This document shows positions 31,141 to 42,114 of a stretch of 64,000 nucleotides of DNA, piece by piece. Numbering within the stretch: the stretch's first letter is position 1; every line of letters starts with the position of its first letter. A program made the translations under genes and the position numbers. The DNA is from Odobenus rosmarus divergens (taxonomy: Eukaryota; Chordata; Mammalia; Carnivora; Odobenidae). Under the pieces are notes generated by a model that did no database searches, was not told where the DNA came from, and saw only the letters and a program-made list of their open reading frames with translations. The DNA is taken from positions 826,599 through 890,598 of the forward strand of contig NW_004450483.1 in the NCBI RefSeq assembly GCF_000321225.1, given 5' to 3'.

Positions 31141-31414
31141 TAGCTAATGAGCCAGGGACTGTGGCCCCTGGTCCTAAATCAGCAGTGACGATTGGCTTGT
31201 TGGTTGGTTTCTTGACCCTGGGACACTGAAAACGGCTACCCATCCTTCCCCCGGAGGGGTTGAAGAAAGGGGCAGTGGGAAGACGGGAAGAAGGAAGCCC
31301 TGACACAGGTGGGAAGGCAGGAGAGGCCATGAGTTCCTCGAGGACGGAGACCATGCCACCTCCTTCCCCATTGTCACCCCAGCTCCTAGACTATTGCTTG
31401 GTGTATGGTGGGTG

Positions 31415-31887
31415 CCTATATTAGTTTACCCAGGCTGCCATAGCAAGTGTCATAAACTAGGCGGTGTAAAACGGCAGAAATTTACTGTCCCATACTTCTG
31501 GAGACTGGAAGTCCAAAATCAAGGTGTTGGCAGGGCCGTGCTCTCTCTGAAAGCTAAGGGGGGCACTTTCTTATGTCTTCCTAGCTTCTGGAGGTTGCCG
31601 TCAAGCTTTGAGATTCCTTGGCTTATAGTCGCATCCCTCTAATCTCTGTCTTTACCTTGGCCTTCTGCCCGTGTGCCTGTCTTCACGTGGCCACCTTTCT
31701 GTGACACTTGTCATATTAGATTTGGGCCCACCCTACTCCTACTCCCGGGGGCCTTCATCCTAACGAATCACACCTGCAATGACTCTATTTCCAAATAAGG
31801 CCACATTTGGAAGTACTGGGGGTTAGCAGACTCCAACATACCTTTTTCTGGCGGGGGGGGTGATTCACTTTATAACCCACAGCAGTG
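31415..31887 (-). mobile_element. MLT1-type (ERVL-MaLR) LTR, near full length
   Basis: Antisense MLT1 text from end to end: 'tattagtttacccaggctgccatagcaagtgtcataaac', 'ggagactggaagtccaaaatcaaggtgttggcagggccgtgctc', 'cttcctagcttctggaggttgccg', 'acgaatcacacctgcaatgactctatttccaaataaggccacatttgg', ending 'ttataacccacag'. Old eutherian LTR. Confidence 0.88.
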
Positions 31888-32297
31888 TCCACTAAATATT
31901 CAGCGGAAAAGTGGGAGAGACAGATGGACAGAGGTTCTTGGCAATCTTTACTCTAAGGACATCGCCACAGGGATACAAGTGCGCTTACTGGGACATGATT
32001 TCCAAATAATTGCTACTCCTTGGGGAGAAAAGAGAATTCTCTATCCTGGAATCACTGAATCCTGGAAGGAGAGTGAAGTGCATGTAAGGCAGGGCAGGCA
32101 AAACCACGCAGTGTGGACGACAGCGAACAAGCTGTGCTGGGGAGCGCCTGCCGGGGTCACAGGTGGAGAGGAGACCATCCATCACCGCACCCGTAGTCTT
32201 CGTGCAGTTTTTCCATCTTGATGAAAAACATTGTCGTGTTTTCTACTTCGGCAGCATCAATATAACTGTGACTTGTGTTTCATAATTTTATGTGGCC
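31888..32297. other. Unassigned sequence
   Basis: No recognised element. The word 'cttcggcagcatc' at 32248-32260 echoes the U6 snRNA 5' end but does not extend. Confidence 0.4.
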
Positions 32298-32313
32298 GAT
32301 TTCATGTACTTTT

Positions 32314-32371
32314 TTTTTAATAATTTTTTTATTGTTATGTTAATCACCATACATTACATCAGTAGTTTTTG
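32314..32371 (-). mobile_element. 58-bp extremely 5'-truncated L1 insertion
   Basis: T-rich left side then 'attgttatgttaatcaccatacattacatcagtag', the reverse complement of the caniform L1 3' terminus with its A-rich tail. Perfect 16-bp TSD GATTTCATGTACTTTT at 32298-32313 and 32372-32387, so it is a complete independent retroposition event. Confidence 0.92.
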
Positions 32372-32387
32372 GATTTCATGTACTTTT

Positions 32388-34010
32388 GACATCACGTTTT
32401 GGACATAACTTTTGCCCTTGCAACTCTACTGCTTTGAATGTAGCCTTAGTAAAAAAAACAAAACAAAACAAAATGAAACCATTGTTTTAGCCAGCTACAG
32501 TGTTTGACGTTGCCTGGGCTCCTTGACCCCTGTATTCTGGGGTTCCAGAATTCTGAAGAGCTGTAAAACCATTACATAAAATGAAGGCAGGTGTCTGTCA
32601 GGCCAGCTCTGCAGAGCAGTGGCAATCGAGGCCAGGAGCTGCTACTCCCAGGACAAATCACTGGGGTCACGGGCAACTTATATTCTCGAGATACCCAGAC
32701 GGTCATTCTGATTTAGAATTTGCCTGTTTCAGCTGTTCTCTGGCTCCTTACTGAGATAGTTTAGTGCAGGGAACAGAAACCACGCTAGGTATTTTAACCA
32801 GAAAGGGATTTAATACAGGGAATTAAAGATTTACAAAGTCACTTGATGGGAGAGAGGGGGGGTTCCAGCCTGGGTCTCCAGGAATGACAACCAGAACACC
32901 ACAGAACAGGAAATGATCCCAGGAACACACTGCCCTGGGTTTGGATAGGCCCACAGGGAGAAAACAGTGGGGTTAGGGGTGCCCTGAGGAAGGGGTGGCA
33001 TTCCTGAGACAGGGGTGGCAGGATAGGCCTCTCCCTCGGGAGTGGCTGGGATGTTGGAACGAAAGCAGAAAGAAGGGACAGGGGTGCACCCCAGGAGGGG
33101 AAGCAGAAGCCAAAGAAGTAGCTCATCTGGGTTTTCCAAACAAGTAGGTAGATCCTGAGCCTGAAGAAGGCACAAGGGTTCAGAAGGCTGAAATGCTAGG
33201 AGAAGAAATCAAGCAAGAGGGAGTGGTGTAGCTTAGCCGGAACAGAGACCATCCGGGCAAGCCACAGCTGGGCTTGTATGAAGCCAACAAAAGATGACAA
33301 AGGATTTACTTTATGCAACCCTGATGACCTACAGGGCCTGCGTACACGACAGGACAATATTTAGCCAGCAAGTCACAGGCCATGGGAAGTCACAAGCCAC
33401 CCTTGGTTTCAAGGGGGCAGAGAAGTACAACCCTGTCTCATGCATGGAAGAACTGGAAACATTTGGGGATCAGAGCTAATGATCACCCAGTTTCCTTTCC
33501 CAGGCAGAGCTCCAGGGAGGTGACAATGCCACAGGGAAATGGCTACTCGGGAGGTCTGCATGGGCAGATGGGCCTGGCACGAGCTCACAGAGCTTTCTTG
33601 AGCCCAGGAGACAAGGGAGCCGTGGTGTTTCCTGTTGTTGGAGAGGGACAAGGAAGTAGCTATGGAATGGGCATTCCCAGGCCAGCCCAGCAACCCAACG
33701 GCAGCCAGAATTAGGATGTCCCCACTGAGGCCAGAGTGGGCTGGCGGTGACTCTGTGCTCCAGGAAAGGGACAGGGGTTCTGAATGGACTGAACTCATAT
33801 TTATACCAACAGCGGAATAGGGGCTCTAAACAGAAATTAAGTTTAGATGTAGGAGAGTAAGGTGCTATTTCGCTCACACACATCATACCTGAAAAGGAAC
33901 CAAAGGCTGACTTCATGAGACACGCAGGTAACGTAACTAACAGGTCTATACACCTCGTGACATGCTGGCAATTCCCACGGGGAGCATTCACTAAAGCACT
34001 TCTTTCCGCC
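32388..34010. other. Unassigned stretch with possible old repeat pieces
   Basis: An (ACAAA)n patch lies near 32450-32472. 'gaacagaaaccacgctaggtattttaaccagaaagggatttaatacagggaatt' (32770-32824) is recognisable old interspersed-repeat text but I cannot name or bound the family. The rest (33100-34010) shows no repeat or exon. The 178-residue minus frame (33476-34012) matches nothing known. Confidence 0.35.
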
Positions 34011-34029
34011 ATTTAAAAACACTGTCCTT

Positions 34030-34231
34030 GGGATGCCTGGGTGGCTCAGTCGTTTAAGTGTCTGCCTTCGGCTCAGGTCGTGATCTCAGGGTCCCGGGAT
34101 CGAACCTCCCATTGGGCTCTCTGCTCAGTAGGGAGCCTGCTTCTCCCTCTCCCTCTGCCTGCCTCTCTGCCTACTTGTGCTCTCTCTCTCTGTCAAATAA
34201 ATAACATCTTTAAAAAAAATTTAAAAAAGTA
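34030..34231 (+). mobile_element. Can-SINE (SINEC)
   Basis: Head GGGATGCCTGGGTGGCTCAG. TSD AAAAACACTGTCCTT (34015-34029) versus AAAAAAACTGTCCTT (34232-34246), 14 of 15 matching. A-rich tail with AAATTTAAAAAAG interruptions. Confidence 0.96.
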
Positions 34232-34459
34232 AAAAAAACTGTCCTTAGTGACTTAAGTTTTAATAATGAATGAAATCATTTAAAATTCAAACATGCAATG
34301 CTGGACAAAATGCAAGCATATTTTCCTTTACTAACCACTGAAATTGAGGAAAAGAGTTGTCCCTCCTTGCATCATCATTACTGCTTTGGGGAATCTTGGC
34401 CAGAACGGGAGGTGAGATAAGGGGTACATAAGGGATTGTTGAGCTTCCAGAATGTGCCA

Positions 34460-34790
34460 GAGACTGCTGGGCACCATGACAACTTAACCCATGGGAGCCC
34501 ATGAGGAACGTGAGGCTGAAAGGATCAAGAACTTGCCCGGGGGCGCCTGGGTGGCTCAGTCATTAAGCATCTGCCTTCGGCTCAGGTCATGAGCCCAGGG
34601 TCCTGGGATCGAGCCCCACATCGGGCTCCCTGCTCAGCAGGAAGCCTGCTTCTCCCTCTCCCACTCCCCCTGCTGTGTTCCTTCTCTCTTTCTGTCAAAT
34701 AAATAAATAAAACCTTAAAAAAAAAAAAAAAAAAGAACTTGCCCGGAATGGCTCAGCGGCTGGGCCAAAGCCAAGACCACCCCTCACTCC
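34460..34790 (-). mobile_element. MIR SINE relic split by a Can-SINE
   Basis: Reverse MIR core 'acaacttaacccatgggagcccatgaggaacgtgaggctgaaaggatcaagaacttgcccgg' continues after the SINE as 'aatggctcagcggctggg'. Confidence 0.6.
34541..34732 (+). mobile_element. Can-SINE (SINEC), young
   Basis: Head GGGCGCCTGGGTGGCTCAGT, 'tcattaagcatctgcc' subtype, 18-A tail. Perfect 14-bp TSD AAGAACTTGCCCGG at 34527-34540 and 34733-34746. Confidence 0.97.
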
Positions 34791-35370
34791 AGTTGTCACT
34801 TACAAGAACTTGGCTGGCCAACGGCCCTCAGCCCCCAGGGTCCCTAGTGCCAGGGATCAGGGTGCAAGCCCTTCAAAGAGCTGTAGGGACAGGACCAAAG
34901 GAGGGGAAAGCCCCAGAATGAGGGTCTAAGTGGCTTCCATTTCCTGCCTGCTCAGTCCTTCTTGCAGATATGACTTATGGTGCCCCAAGGGGAGGCTAAG
35001 AAAGGATGTCCACAGTGGGAAACAGAACTTTCCAGTGGAGAAAGCCGGAACTAAGTTTAACCATTTGCAGAGTGGTCTGTGGGCCCAACACATGTGGTTC
35101 TCAGGTAACATTGTGCTCAGGGGGTCTGAGTCCCCCCACAAGGTTAAAATAGAAAGCTGATAGGTGAGCCCTGCCCTGCACCTAAAAATGGCTCCAGGTG
35201 TTCATACCCCCAGCTGTTCTGCCAAAGGGAAGGCCGGTCTGTGGCCCAGCATGCCTCTCACCACCACACCTGTCCGAGTTACGCTTGCTGAGGATAGGTA
35301 CAGCAAGGTCCCAGCACTGGGCAGTCAGGTCCAGTGGCCTGGGGGCTCCCAGGTGACCCAGAAGGCCCGG
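34791..35370. other. Unassigned unique sequence
   Basis: No recognised repeat, RNA or exon. Confidence 0.45.
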
Positions 35371-35373
35371 CCA

Positions 35374-35570
35374 GGGGCGCCTGGGTGCCTCTGTCGGTTG
35401 AGTGACTGACTCTTGGTTTCGGCTCAGGTCATGATCTCCCTTCCCAGAGACAGAGCCCCGCATCAGGTTCCGTACTCAGCAGGGAGTCTGCTTCCCCTCA
35501 CCCTTTCCATCTGCCCCTCCCTCCACTCGCACACTCTTTCTCTCAAATAAATAAATAAATCTTTAAAAAA
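35374..35570 (+). mobile_element. Can-SINE, older subtype
   Basis: Head GGGGCGCCTGGGTGCCTCTG with the 'gactgactcttggtttcggctcagg' body typical of older SINEC. Tail AAATAAATAAATAAATC followed by (GAA)n. TSD not clear. Confidence 0.92.
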
Positions 35571-35806
35571 GAAGAAGAAGAAGCACCAACCTGTGGGTAA
35601 CCCCGCATGGAAAATTCCATGACTGGGGAATGACTCTCAGATCCTGCACCTGGGAATCAAGTGAGCCACCCACCTGACCTTCTATGGGTGGGAAGCTGGC
35701 ACTCGAGGCCATCGAGGCCATCCTGACTTTCTGGGAAGCTATGGTCTTTTGCCATCCTCAACACCTAGCTGTCAGATGAGTTAACTGGTTATGTGTTCAT
35801 TTTTTA

Positions 35807-36008
35807 TTTTTTTTATTTTTTTAAAGATTTTATTTATTTATTTATTCATGAGCGACAGAAGCGGGGAGAGAGAGAGAGAGAGAGAGAGAGTGAGAGAAGC
35901 AGGCTCCCAAGGAGCAGGGAGCCCGATGCGGGACTCGATCCTAGGACCCTGGGATCCTGACCTGAGCCGAAGGCAGACGCTTAACCATCTGAGCCACCCA
36001 GGCGCCCC
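35807..36008 (-). mobile_element. Can-SINE (SINEC)
   Basis: Reverse element with long T-rich side, AAGATTTTATTTATTTATTT, (GA)12-like run and head ending CACCCAGGCGCCCC. Perfect 15-bp TSD TGTGTTCATTTTTTA at 35792-35806 and 36009-36023. Confidence 0.97.
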
Positions 36009-36023
36009 TGTGTTCATTTTTTA

Positions 36024-36640
36024 AATCCCCATTGTTCCAAAGTTAGATCCAGCCAGGGAAAGTCGGCATATGTGTAACAGATAGCTCTCTGTGGGTCCAG
36101 GGCCCCGGAGTGCCGATTCCCTGTGGCCCCAGTGCTTCCCAGTAAGGTATAGCAGTGTTTCTGGGGCAGGAGGATCTCCTGGACAGCCGCCGGGCTGGAA
36201 GAGAGACCCCACCTTGCCCTCGGTGCATGACTGGCCCAGTCCTGTGCACCGCCCCCCAGTAACTGACGCAGGGGGAGGAGCCCTCCCCAATACTTGCAGG
36301 CTGGCCTGAGGGCCTGAGCTCGGGCATCTCCCGTGGGGCTTAGCCCTAGGAGCAGGGGGGAAGCCCACTTTGGCAGAGCGGGCTAGGTGGGTGACAGTCT
36401 TTTTTCCCAGCAGGGAAGGAAGAGAAAGGAGTATTTCTCCTCTCTCCCTGGGAAACTCTAGCTCCAGTGCCACAGAGCCTTCCAAACAATCCCACAACAA
36501 AATCAATTACTTTTTCCAGGCACTATTGTTTCCCAGACACGGTGGGACCCTTCACTCACACTGTTGATGTTCTTGTACCCAGATGTCTCCTCTACTCCTG
36601 CCTGTGTGACACCCTGTTTGTGCACTGTGGGGAGTGAGGG
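36024..36640. other. Unassigned unique sequence
   Basis: No recognised element; 161-residue minus frame (36021-36506) shows no domain. Confidence 0.45.
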
Positions 36641-36644
36641 GAGC

Positions 36645-36665
36645 GGGGGGGGGGGGGGCGGGGGG
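36645..36665 (+). repeat. G14-C-G6 tract, quadruplex-capable
   Basis: Fourteen consecutive G, one C, then six G, preceded by GGGGAG and followed by CCGGG. Assembly length of this homopolymer may be unreliable. Confidence 0.9.
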
Positions 36666-37220
36666 AGCCGGGAGACATTTTTTCTCTCGGCTTATGAGTA
36701 GTATCTCTAGCCACCTGCAGGGGGCGAAGGTGAGCCCAGGGCTAGGTGGTGATCCACGGGGAGGAGTTCCTTGCTGAGGGTCAGGTATTTCGCTGTTCTG
36801 CTCAGGCCAGTACTATCCCTCCTCTGCCTGTTCTGGGTGCTTCCATGGGCCTTTCCCTGAAGCATATTCTCAGTGAGTGTCTGAATGACTGAACCAAAGC
36901 CAAAGCCGCTCCAAGCTCTGAAGTTTAGACTTTGGAACTCCTGGGGGCTGGGGGTGGGTCCTCCCTCAGCAACCCCCCTCTCCCTGCTCTCTCCTCACTT
37001 CCCACAGTCCTGCCTCCTACCTTCTGAGGGCTCCTCCTCACCCTCTTCCTCAGACTTTCACTAGGTGAAGGAATAATAATCAAGCCTGCTCCACTCTGTC
37101 CACCATGTGTGTACCTTGCCAGTTGGGTGGCCTTGCATGTCTACAGCTGTTCTCTGCCATAGCATTAAGGCTCAAGTTCTCTCTCTCCAATGAAATGCAT
37201 CATGTGGATTTCTAAAAACA
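36666..37220. other. Unassigned sequence with L2 tail-like text
   Basis: 'gcctgttctgggtgcttccatgggcctttccctgaagcatattctcagtgagtgtctgaatgactgaacc' (36826-36895) resembles a forward L2 3' end. The remainder is unassigned. Confidence 0.4.
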
Positions 37221-37224
37221 AGAA

Positions 37225-38270
37225 TTTTTTTTTTTTGCAGCATCATAGGACCATTATCAAAATCAGGAAATTAACACAGACAGAATATTATTAAATAATC
37301 CATAGAAGTTATTCAGATTTCACCAATGGCCCCAAAAATGTCCATTAAAGCAAATGAAGGGGTGCCTGGGTGGCTCAGTCGGTTAAATGTCTGCCTTCGA
37401 CTCAGGTTCTGATCCTGGGGTCTTGGGATTGAGCCCCACATCTGGCTCCCTACTCAGCAGGGAGTCCACTTCTCCCTCTCTCTCTGCCCCTTCCCCCACT
37501 TGTACTCTTTCTCTCTCAAATAAATAAATAAAATCTTCAAAAAAATTTAAAAAATAAAGCAAATGAAAATCCAGGATCTTATGTCTCATCTCTTCAGTTT
37601 AACCTGGGACAGTGAGGCATTTCGTGACATTGTCATCTCTGAAAAGCACAGGCTAGTTATTTTGTAGAATTTTCCTTAACCAGATGTCTGATGTTTCTCC
37701 ATAGTTCGGCATTTTGTCAGGAATACCGCAAGCAGGGATGCTGTGTTCTTCCAAGTGCATCATATCAGGAGGCACGCAATGTCAAACCTGTCCCATTGAA
37801 GGTCACGTTCATTTTGATAACTTGGTGAAGAGGATATCCTCCAGACTGGCCCACTAACAAGTTGCTATTTTGCCTTTTAGAATGAGTAAGTGGGTGTGCT
37901 TTTAAAAATACAATACAATGCATATTCCTTGTAACAAATGCAAGCAACAAAACCGAGGCGCCTTGTCCAGTTTTGTGTCTCAAAGTAACTCTGGTTAACA
38001 GTCGAGTCTCTTAAGAGATGCATTTGCATCCATATTTTCCTGGGAGTTTTTCCCAATATGTATACATATTTTTAAGTCAGAGTGGGATCATGTTACACAA
38101 ATTGTTTTTGCAACTTAGTTATTTCACCTAGACATCTGATCATAGTATTATTTATTGTTCATCATTGTTTCCATTTGCTTTTAATTATGACTGGTGAGTG
38201 TGAAATTCTCGGCTCTTAGTATTTCTTCTGTGAATGTCCTGTTCATCTCCCCAGTGCGTTTTGTAATTGG
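37225..38270 (-). mobile_element. Old L1 3' UTR-region relic, split by a SINE
   Basis: Antisense old-L1 text: 'ccattatcaaaatcaggaaattaacacagacag', 'ggctagttattttgtagaattttcctt', 'ggaataccgcaagcagggatgctgtgttcttccaagtgcatcatatcaggaggcac', then 'atcatgttacacaaattgtttttgcaacttagttatttcacc'. Same repeat family as 56985-57780. Confidence 0.75.
37359..37554 (+). mobile_element. Can-SINE (SINEC)
   Basis: Head GGGGTGCCTGGGTGGCTCAG, tail AAATAAATAAATAAAATC. Perfect 13-bp TSD TAAAGCAAATGAA at 37346-37358 and 37555-37567. Confidence 0.97.
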
Positions 38271-38689
38271 TCACTTGGCCTTTTCCTTCAGCACTGTGGG
38301 GGCTCTCTGTACAGTGCCAATAACCAAGCAGTAGAGGGCAAAAAAAGGGAGGGGATATTGGGGGGACTTGGATGAACTGAGGGCTGTGGACATGCTGGGG
38401 CTGCGGGAGGTGGCAAGTCCGGCCTGCAGGCCAACAGGTTGGACCTTGTCCTGCAGGAAGTGGAGGGTTCCATGCATGGGACCTGCCCAGGTGGACGTGC
38501 CTTCTAGAAAGATCTGTGTGCATCCTCCAAAGAAGGGTGAGGCACAGAAAGGACCCTGGCCAGGATATGCTTCCTGGTTTAGGGAGCAAACCAGGGGGCC
38601 AGCAGAGACTTTTCAAAGCCCCTTTCATTTGAAGGAAGTTTGAAAGCAAAATTCTGGGGAACTCCAGAAACTGGCCATTGGAGAGGGAG
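38271..38689. other. Unassigned sequence
   Basis: 'caggttggaccttgtcctgcaggaagtggagggttcc' near 38436-38472 could be reverse L2. Otherwise nothing recognised. Confidence 0.4.
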
Positions 38690-39125
38690 CTGGACTCCCG
38701 CCTTAATGGGCATCTTTCATTATCATTATCCCCATTAGTGCTTTATTGTATTAGTTATAGCTAATTTACATTTTACTGAAGCATTGAAAACAGATTGCAG
38801 ATGTTTGGAAACAGATGTTATCCTAATGTTAAGGCAAAACCATGAATATTTATGATTATTATTGCCCGCATCAAATTACCTGGCTTAAACAGGGAGACAT
38901 GTTCTAACAACTTTAGCTGGGAACCTGGCGAGGAAAGACAGAAAAGCACTGATGAACTTTTGGGCACACTTCAATTTTCCCTCACGTGAGATGCATTTTT
39001 TCTGCTTTCCCGTGGACCTGGGAACAGAGATTTGTTGTTATGGAACCAATTTAGGGATTTTCCTGCTGCTCGTATTAATTGCCCAAGTCAGGATTTTCCA
39101 TCTGGCTTTTTCCATCCTCTCCTTG
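38690..39125. promoter_or_regulatory. Candidate conserved non-coding island
   Basis: Repeat-free, AT-rich with homeodomain-like and GATA-like words: 'ttcattatcattatccccattagtgc', 'gtattagttatagctaatttac', 'gaatatttatgattattattgcc', 'cgtattaattgccc'. Suggestive of enhancer sequence by composition only. Confidence 0.35.
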
Positions 39126-39660
39126 AAGGAGGGTCTGCCAAGTCTTCTCCAACCTAAGCAGTGGTGGTCACTTCTCAGACTGTGGGGGAGTGGAGAGGCT
39201 GGCCTTAGCCCTTCTCCCCGTGCACCTGCCGGGGCCCCTGAAGCCCCCAGAAGCCAAGTTGGGCCTCGGGGCAAGCTGAGTTTGCAGTTGGCACCCCTGG
39301 AGGTTGCCAGGGCTCCAGGCTGACTCGCTGCCCCTGCAGGGTTTGCTCTTCTGTGGGCCACACCGACAGGAGCATCAGAAATAGAGCTGACCCTCTGCAC
39401 TCTTCAAGAAACCCCTTCTGTGTTCAAGGCAAACATTCGGGAAAGTGTGAGGAAATTTTGCTGAGTATGGCAGGAGAGACAGTGCTCTACCAGGCCCCTC
39501 TCAGAGTCCTTTTACCATGAAGGACCCACCCCCACCCCTGCCATGTACTTTTGTATTTACAACCTGCACCTGCAGCTCTTCTTGGATGGACTGCCTGTTT
39601 TCAGCCCCCTGGAGTCCCTCGGCTCCAGGGCAGAGAATCAAATTGCCTGGGAGCTGACCC
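39126..39660. other. Unassigned sequence
   Basis: No recognised repeat or exon. Confidence 0.45.
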
Positions 39661-39664
39661 CCTA

Positions 39665-39927
39665 GCCAGCCCTCACACCCTTAACTGACGGATGGAATGA
39701 AAGGCCAGATCTGTGGCCTCAGGCTGGGACAGGTCTGAGGCCAAGTTTACACTCCAGGGTTCCCCACGGGATCAGGCTGAAGCTCCTCCCTGGGTCCATC
39801 TCCTTCCCTGCCCTCTGACAATTGTCTGGCTTCCCTGCTGGTTTCTCCTGGGAGCGTTTCCTCAATAAATCCCTGCTCAGGAGCCCACGTCCTAGGGCCT
39901 GCTTCTAGGAACCCCCTCCTAAGACAC
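39665..39927 (+). mobile_element. Possible LTR 3' part
   Basis: 'tcaggctgaagctcctccctgg...tttcctcaataaatccctgctcaggagcccacgtcctagggcctgcttctaggaaccccctcctaagaca' has AATAAA at 39863-39868 and an ending that recalls an old LTR terminus ('...ctgcttctgggggaacccaacctaagaca'). Left edge not determined. Confidence 0.35.
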
Positions 39928-40154
39928 TGAAGGTCCCTCTGTGGCAGCCCCACAACCCGAGATGGGATGGAGGAATGAGGAAGGAACAGATCCTGAGCAA
40001 GAGAGACTTATGGACGAGTGGCGGAGATAAATGGAAACACAGACAATTTGGGGAGCTGAGAAGCAGGCACGGAGGAAAGGGCACCTCTAGCCTGTGGTGG
40101 ACCTTAGTTGAGGTTCCGCCACCAGCAGCACCTGCTATCCCTCTTGAGCACCCA

Positions 40155-40290
40155 CTGCAGGCCACCCACAGGGCCTGGGACTATCTCATTCAATCCTCAT
40201 AGTAGCCTTGCAGGGTGGATGTCGTCAGCCCCAGTTCCCTCTGAAAAAAAATGAATCTCAGACATGTTGAGTCCCTCAGCTAGGGACATT
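40155..40290 (-). mobile_element. MIR SINE relic
   Basis: Reverse MIR: 'gactatctcattcaatcctcatagtagccttgcagggtggatg', 'agttccctctgaaaaaaaatgaatctcagacatgttgag'. Confidence 0.7.
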
Positions 40291-40294
40291 TATT

Positions 40295-40740
40295 TGTTTA
40301 GCATACTTTTATCAAGAAATGCATCCTAAGGTGGCAGGGACTGCACGGGGCACGGGGGAGGTCTAGTGAGCCGGTGGATACTGTCTCCATCCTCATGGTT
40401 AGACTCGATGGGGAAGATGGCTGCTAATAGATATAAGAATATGAGTGCATATAATAAATGTATAATTCCACACTGTGGCGAATGCTATGACAATGCACAG
40501 GATGGTGTGAGAATCCATCATGAAGAACAGCCTGGAAGGGTGCGATTGGGCTGGGAGGGAAGAACGAGCAGGAGTGCCCAGGTGAAGGGAGTGGAATGGG
40601 GTGCCCCCAGGCAGAAGGGCAGCGTGTGCGAAGACCCCTGGGAGAAGCGCTCTGGGTGAGCTGGAATCGAAGCTGGACAACATGACTGGAGCAGGGTGGG
40701 CGGGTGAGAAGCTGGGGAGGCTGGTCAGATCATGATGCCA
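40295..40740 (-). mobile_element. L2 LINE relic
   Basis: Reverse L2 in order: 'gatataagaatatgagtgcatataataaatg', 'ggcgaatgctatgacaatgcacagg', 'cagaagggcagcgtgtgcgaagacccctggg', 'tgagctggaatcg' and 'aagctggggaggctggtcagatcatg'. Confidence 0.75.
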
Positions 40741-40999
40741 TGGGGTCGGTCTCACTCTGAGAACTATCAGATGTACCTGCTCACACTGGAAGAGCCAGGG
40801 TCAAGTTTGAACTCCAGAGCCAGAGCTCCATTTAAAATTTGTGCCTCTAAGGAGCAGATCCCGGGGCTGGTTCCCAGATCAGAAGGAGGGTCTGAGAGTG
40901 TATCTGGCCTGGCCAGTCCAGTTGGCTCCTCCCATGTGGGCTCAGTATGCCTCTTTTCCCTGAGTACCTGAACAAAGATCAACAGAGGGCAGGACATCT

Positions 41000-41129
41000 G
41001 GGTTTCCTCAGGAATGATAGTTTTCAAACTTGAGTTTCTGGAAATGGGTGGAGAATTTGCATTTCTTACATGTTCTCAGGTGATGCTGGTGCCAATAGAC
41101 TGTGACCACAGTTTAAGAACCACTGCCCT
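41000..41129 (+). mobile_element. MER5A-like hAT element
   Basis: 'gatagttttcaaacttgagtttctgg...ggagaatttgcatttcttacatgttctcaggtgatgctggtgccaatagactgtgaccacagtttaagaaccactgccct' is MER5A text up to its 3' terminal inverted repeat. Confidence 0.8.
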
Positions 41130-41148
41130 AGGGGAAAAAAAAAAAAAA
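41130..41148. mobile_element. 19-bp poly(A) insertion flanked by a TSD
   Basis: AGGGG plus an A run sits between two copies of AACCACTGCCCT (41118-41129 and 41149-41160). This is what an L1-type retroposition looks like when almost only the poly(A) tail is copied. It lies at the end of the MER5A-like element. Confidence 0.75.
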
Positions 41149-41330
41149 AACCACTGCCCTGGGCCATTGCTGAACCTAGCCCCAGGGAGGCACCCCACCT
41201 GGGGTTCCCCTGAGAACCAAGCCATACAATGGAGTCACGAGCACAACAGTACCCTAGCTTGGAGGGGAATGAGGATCCTTCACTGATCCTTCACTGAATT
41301 ATCATCAGGGCTCAAGAAGCAGAACTGTGG

Positions 41331-41333
<3 letters not shown>

Positions 41334-41362
<29 letters not shown>
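41334..41362. repeat. (AT)14 microsatellite
   Basis: Uninterrupted alternating AT/TA tract of about 29 bp inside 'gggctcaagaagcagaactgtgggag...acaccctgatt'. The flanks to about 41560 look like unnamed old repeat text ('gggactttaatcacatgtacaaaaccctttcacagcagcacctagatg'). Confidence 0.9.
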
Positions 41363-41365
<3 letters not shown>

Positions 41366-41562
41366 CCTGATTAAGTCAGACCCACCTAAGAATATCTCCC
41401 GTTTAAGGTCAACAATCAAAGTCAACTGTCTCGGGACTTTAATCACATGTACAAAACCCTTTCACAGCAGCACCTAGATGGGTGTGTGATGGAATAATTG
41501 GGAAAAGGTGTGTGAATGCTACAAAATGGCTACTGTCCCCATCCAATCTCTGAGAGAATTTC

Positions 41563-42110
41563 CCTCGGTGGCCCAAGGTAATCAGAAGCATACTAGAAAG
41601 GCATTCTGGGGACTATAATCCAGCCTGGCTATGCTGAGAGCACAGAGGCTGCACAGTGGTGGGCCAGCTTTCCCAGCCCTGGGGAGGCTCAGGTCAGGCC
41701 CAGCCTGGGGCTCGGTTTCCAGTACCTTCACCCTTCTGCTGACATTGCTTTCATGCTCCTCGTATTTTGGAATGGGCCTACTGACTTGGCTTCATGTTCT
41801 ATAAAATAGATTCCGAGGTGGCAAGATTGTGTCCCCGAGGCTGGAGCCCTGGCTGCAAAATGCCAGCAGGTGAGACTGAGGCAGAAGGTGCTCAAGGAGC
41901 ATCAGGGTGGTGCAGAACACGTGTTGGGAGGAAGCCTGCATTGATCCAGGCTGGGGCATGGCATGGCAAGTCTTCTTCTCTGGGACCGTGGCTTCTCACC
42001 TGGACAATGAAATGAGGGAATCCATGATCCTTAAGGACAAGAGAGAAGATTCTTGGAACTTCCAGATTAAAAACCCCAGGTCAAATGCCCCGGAATGTGA
42101 CCTGCATTGG
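41563..42110. other. Unassigned sequence
   Basis: No repeat or exon recognised. Confidence 0.4.
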
Positions 42111-42114
42111 GCTA

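Noticed and set aside
32240..32270. U6 snRNA pseudogene 5' end (CTTCGGCAGCA match)
   Set aside because: Match covers about a dozen bases and does not extend into the rest of U6; no TSD or tail.
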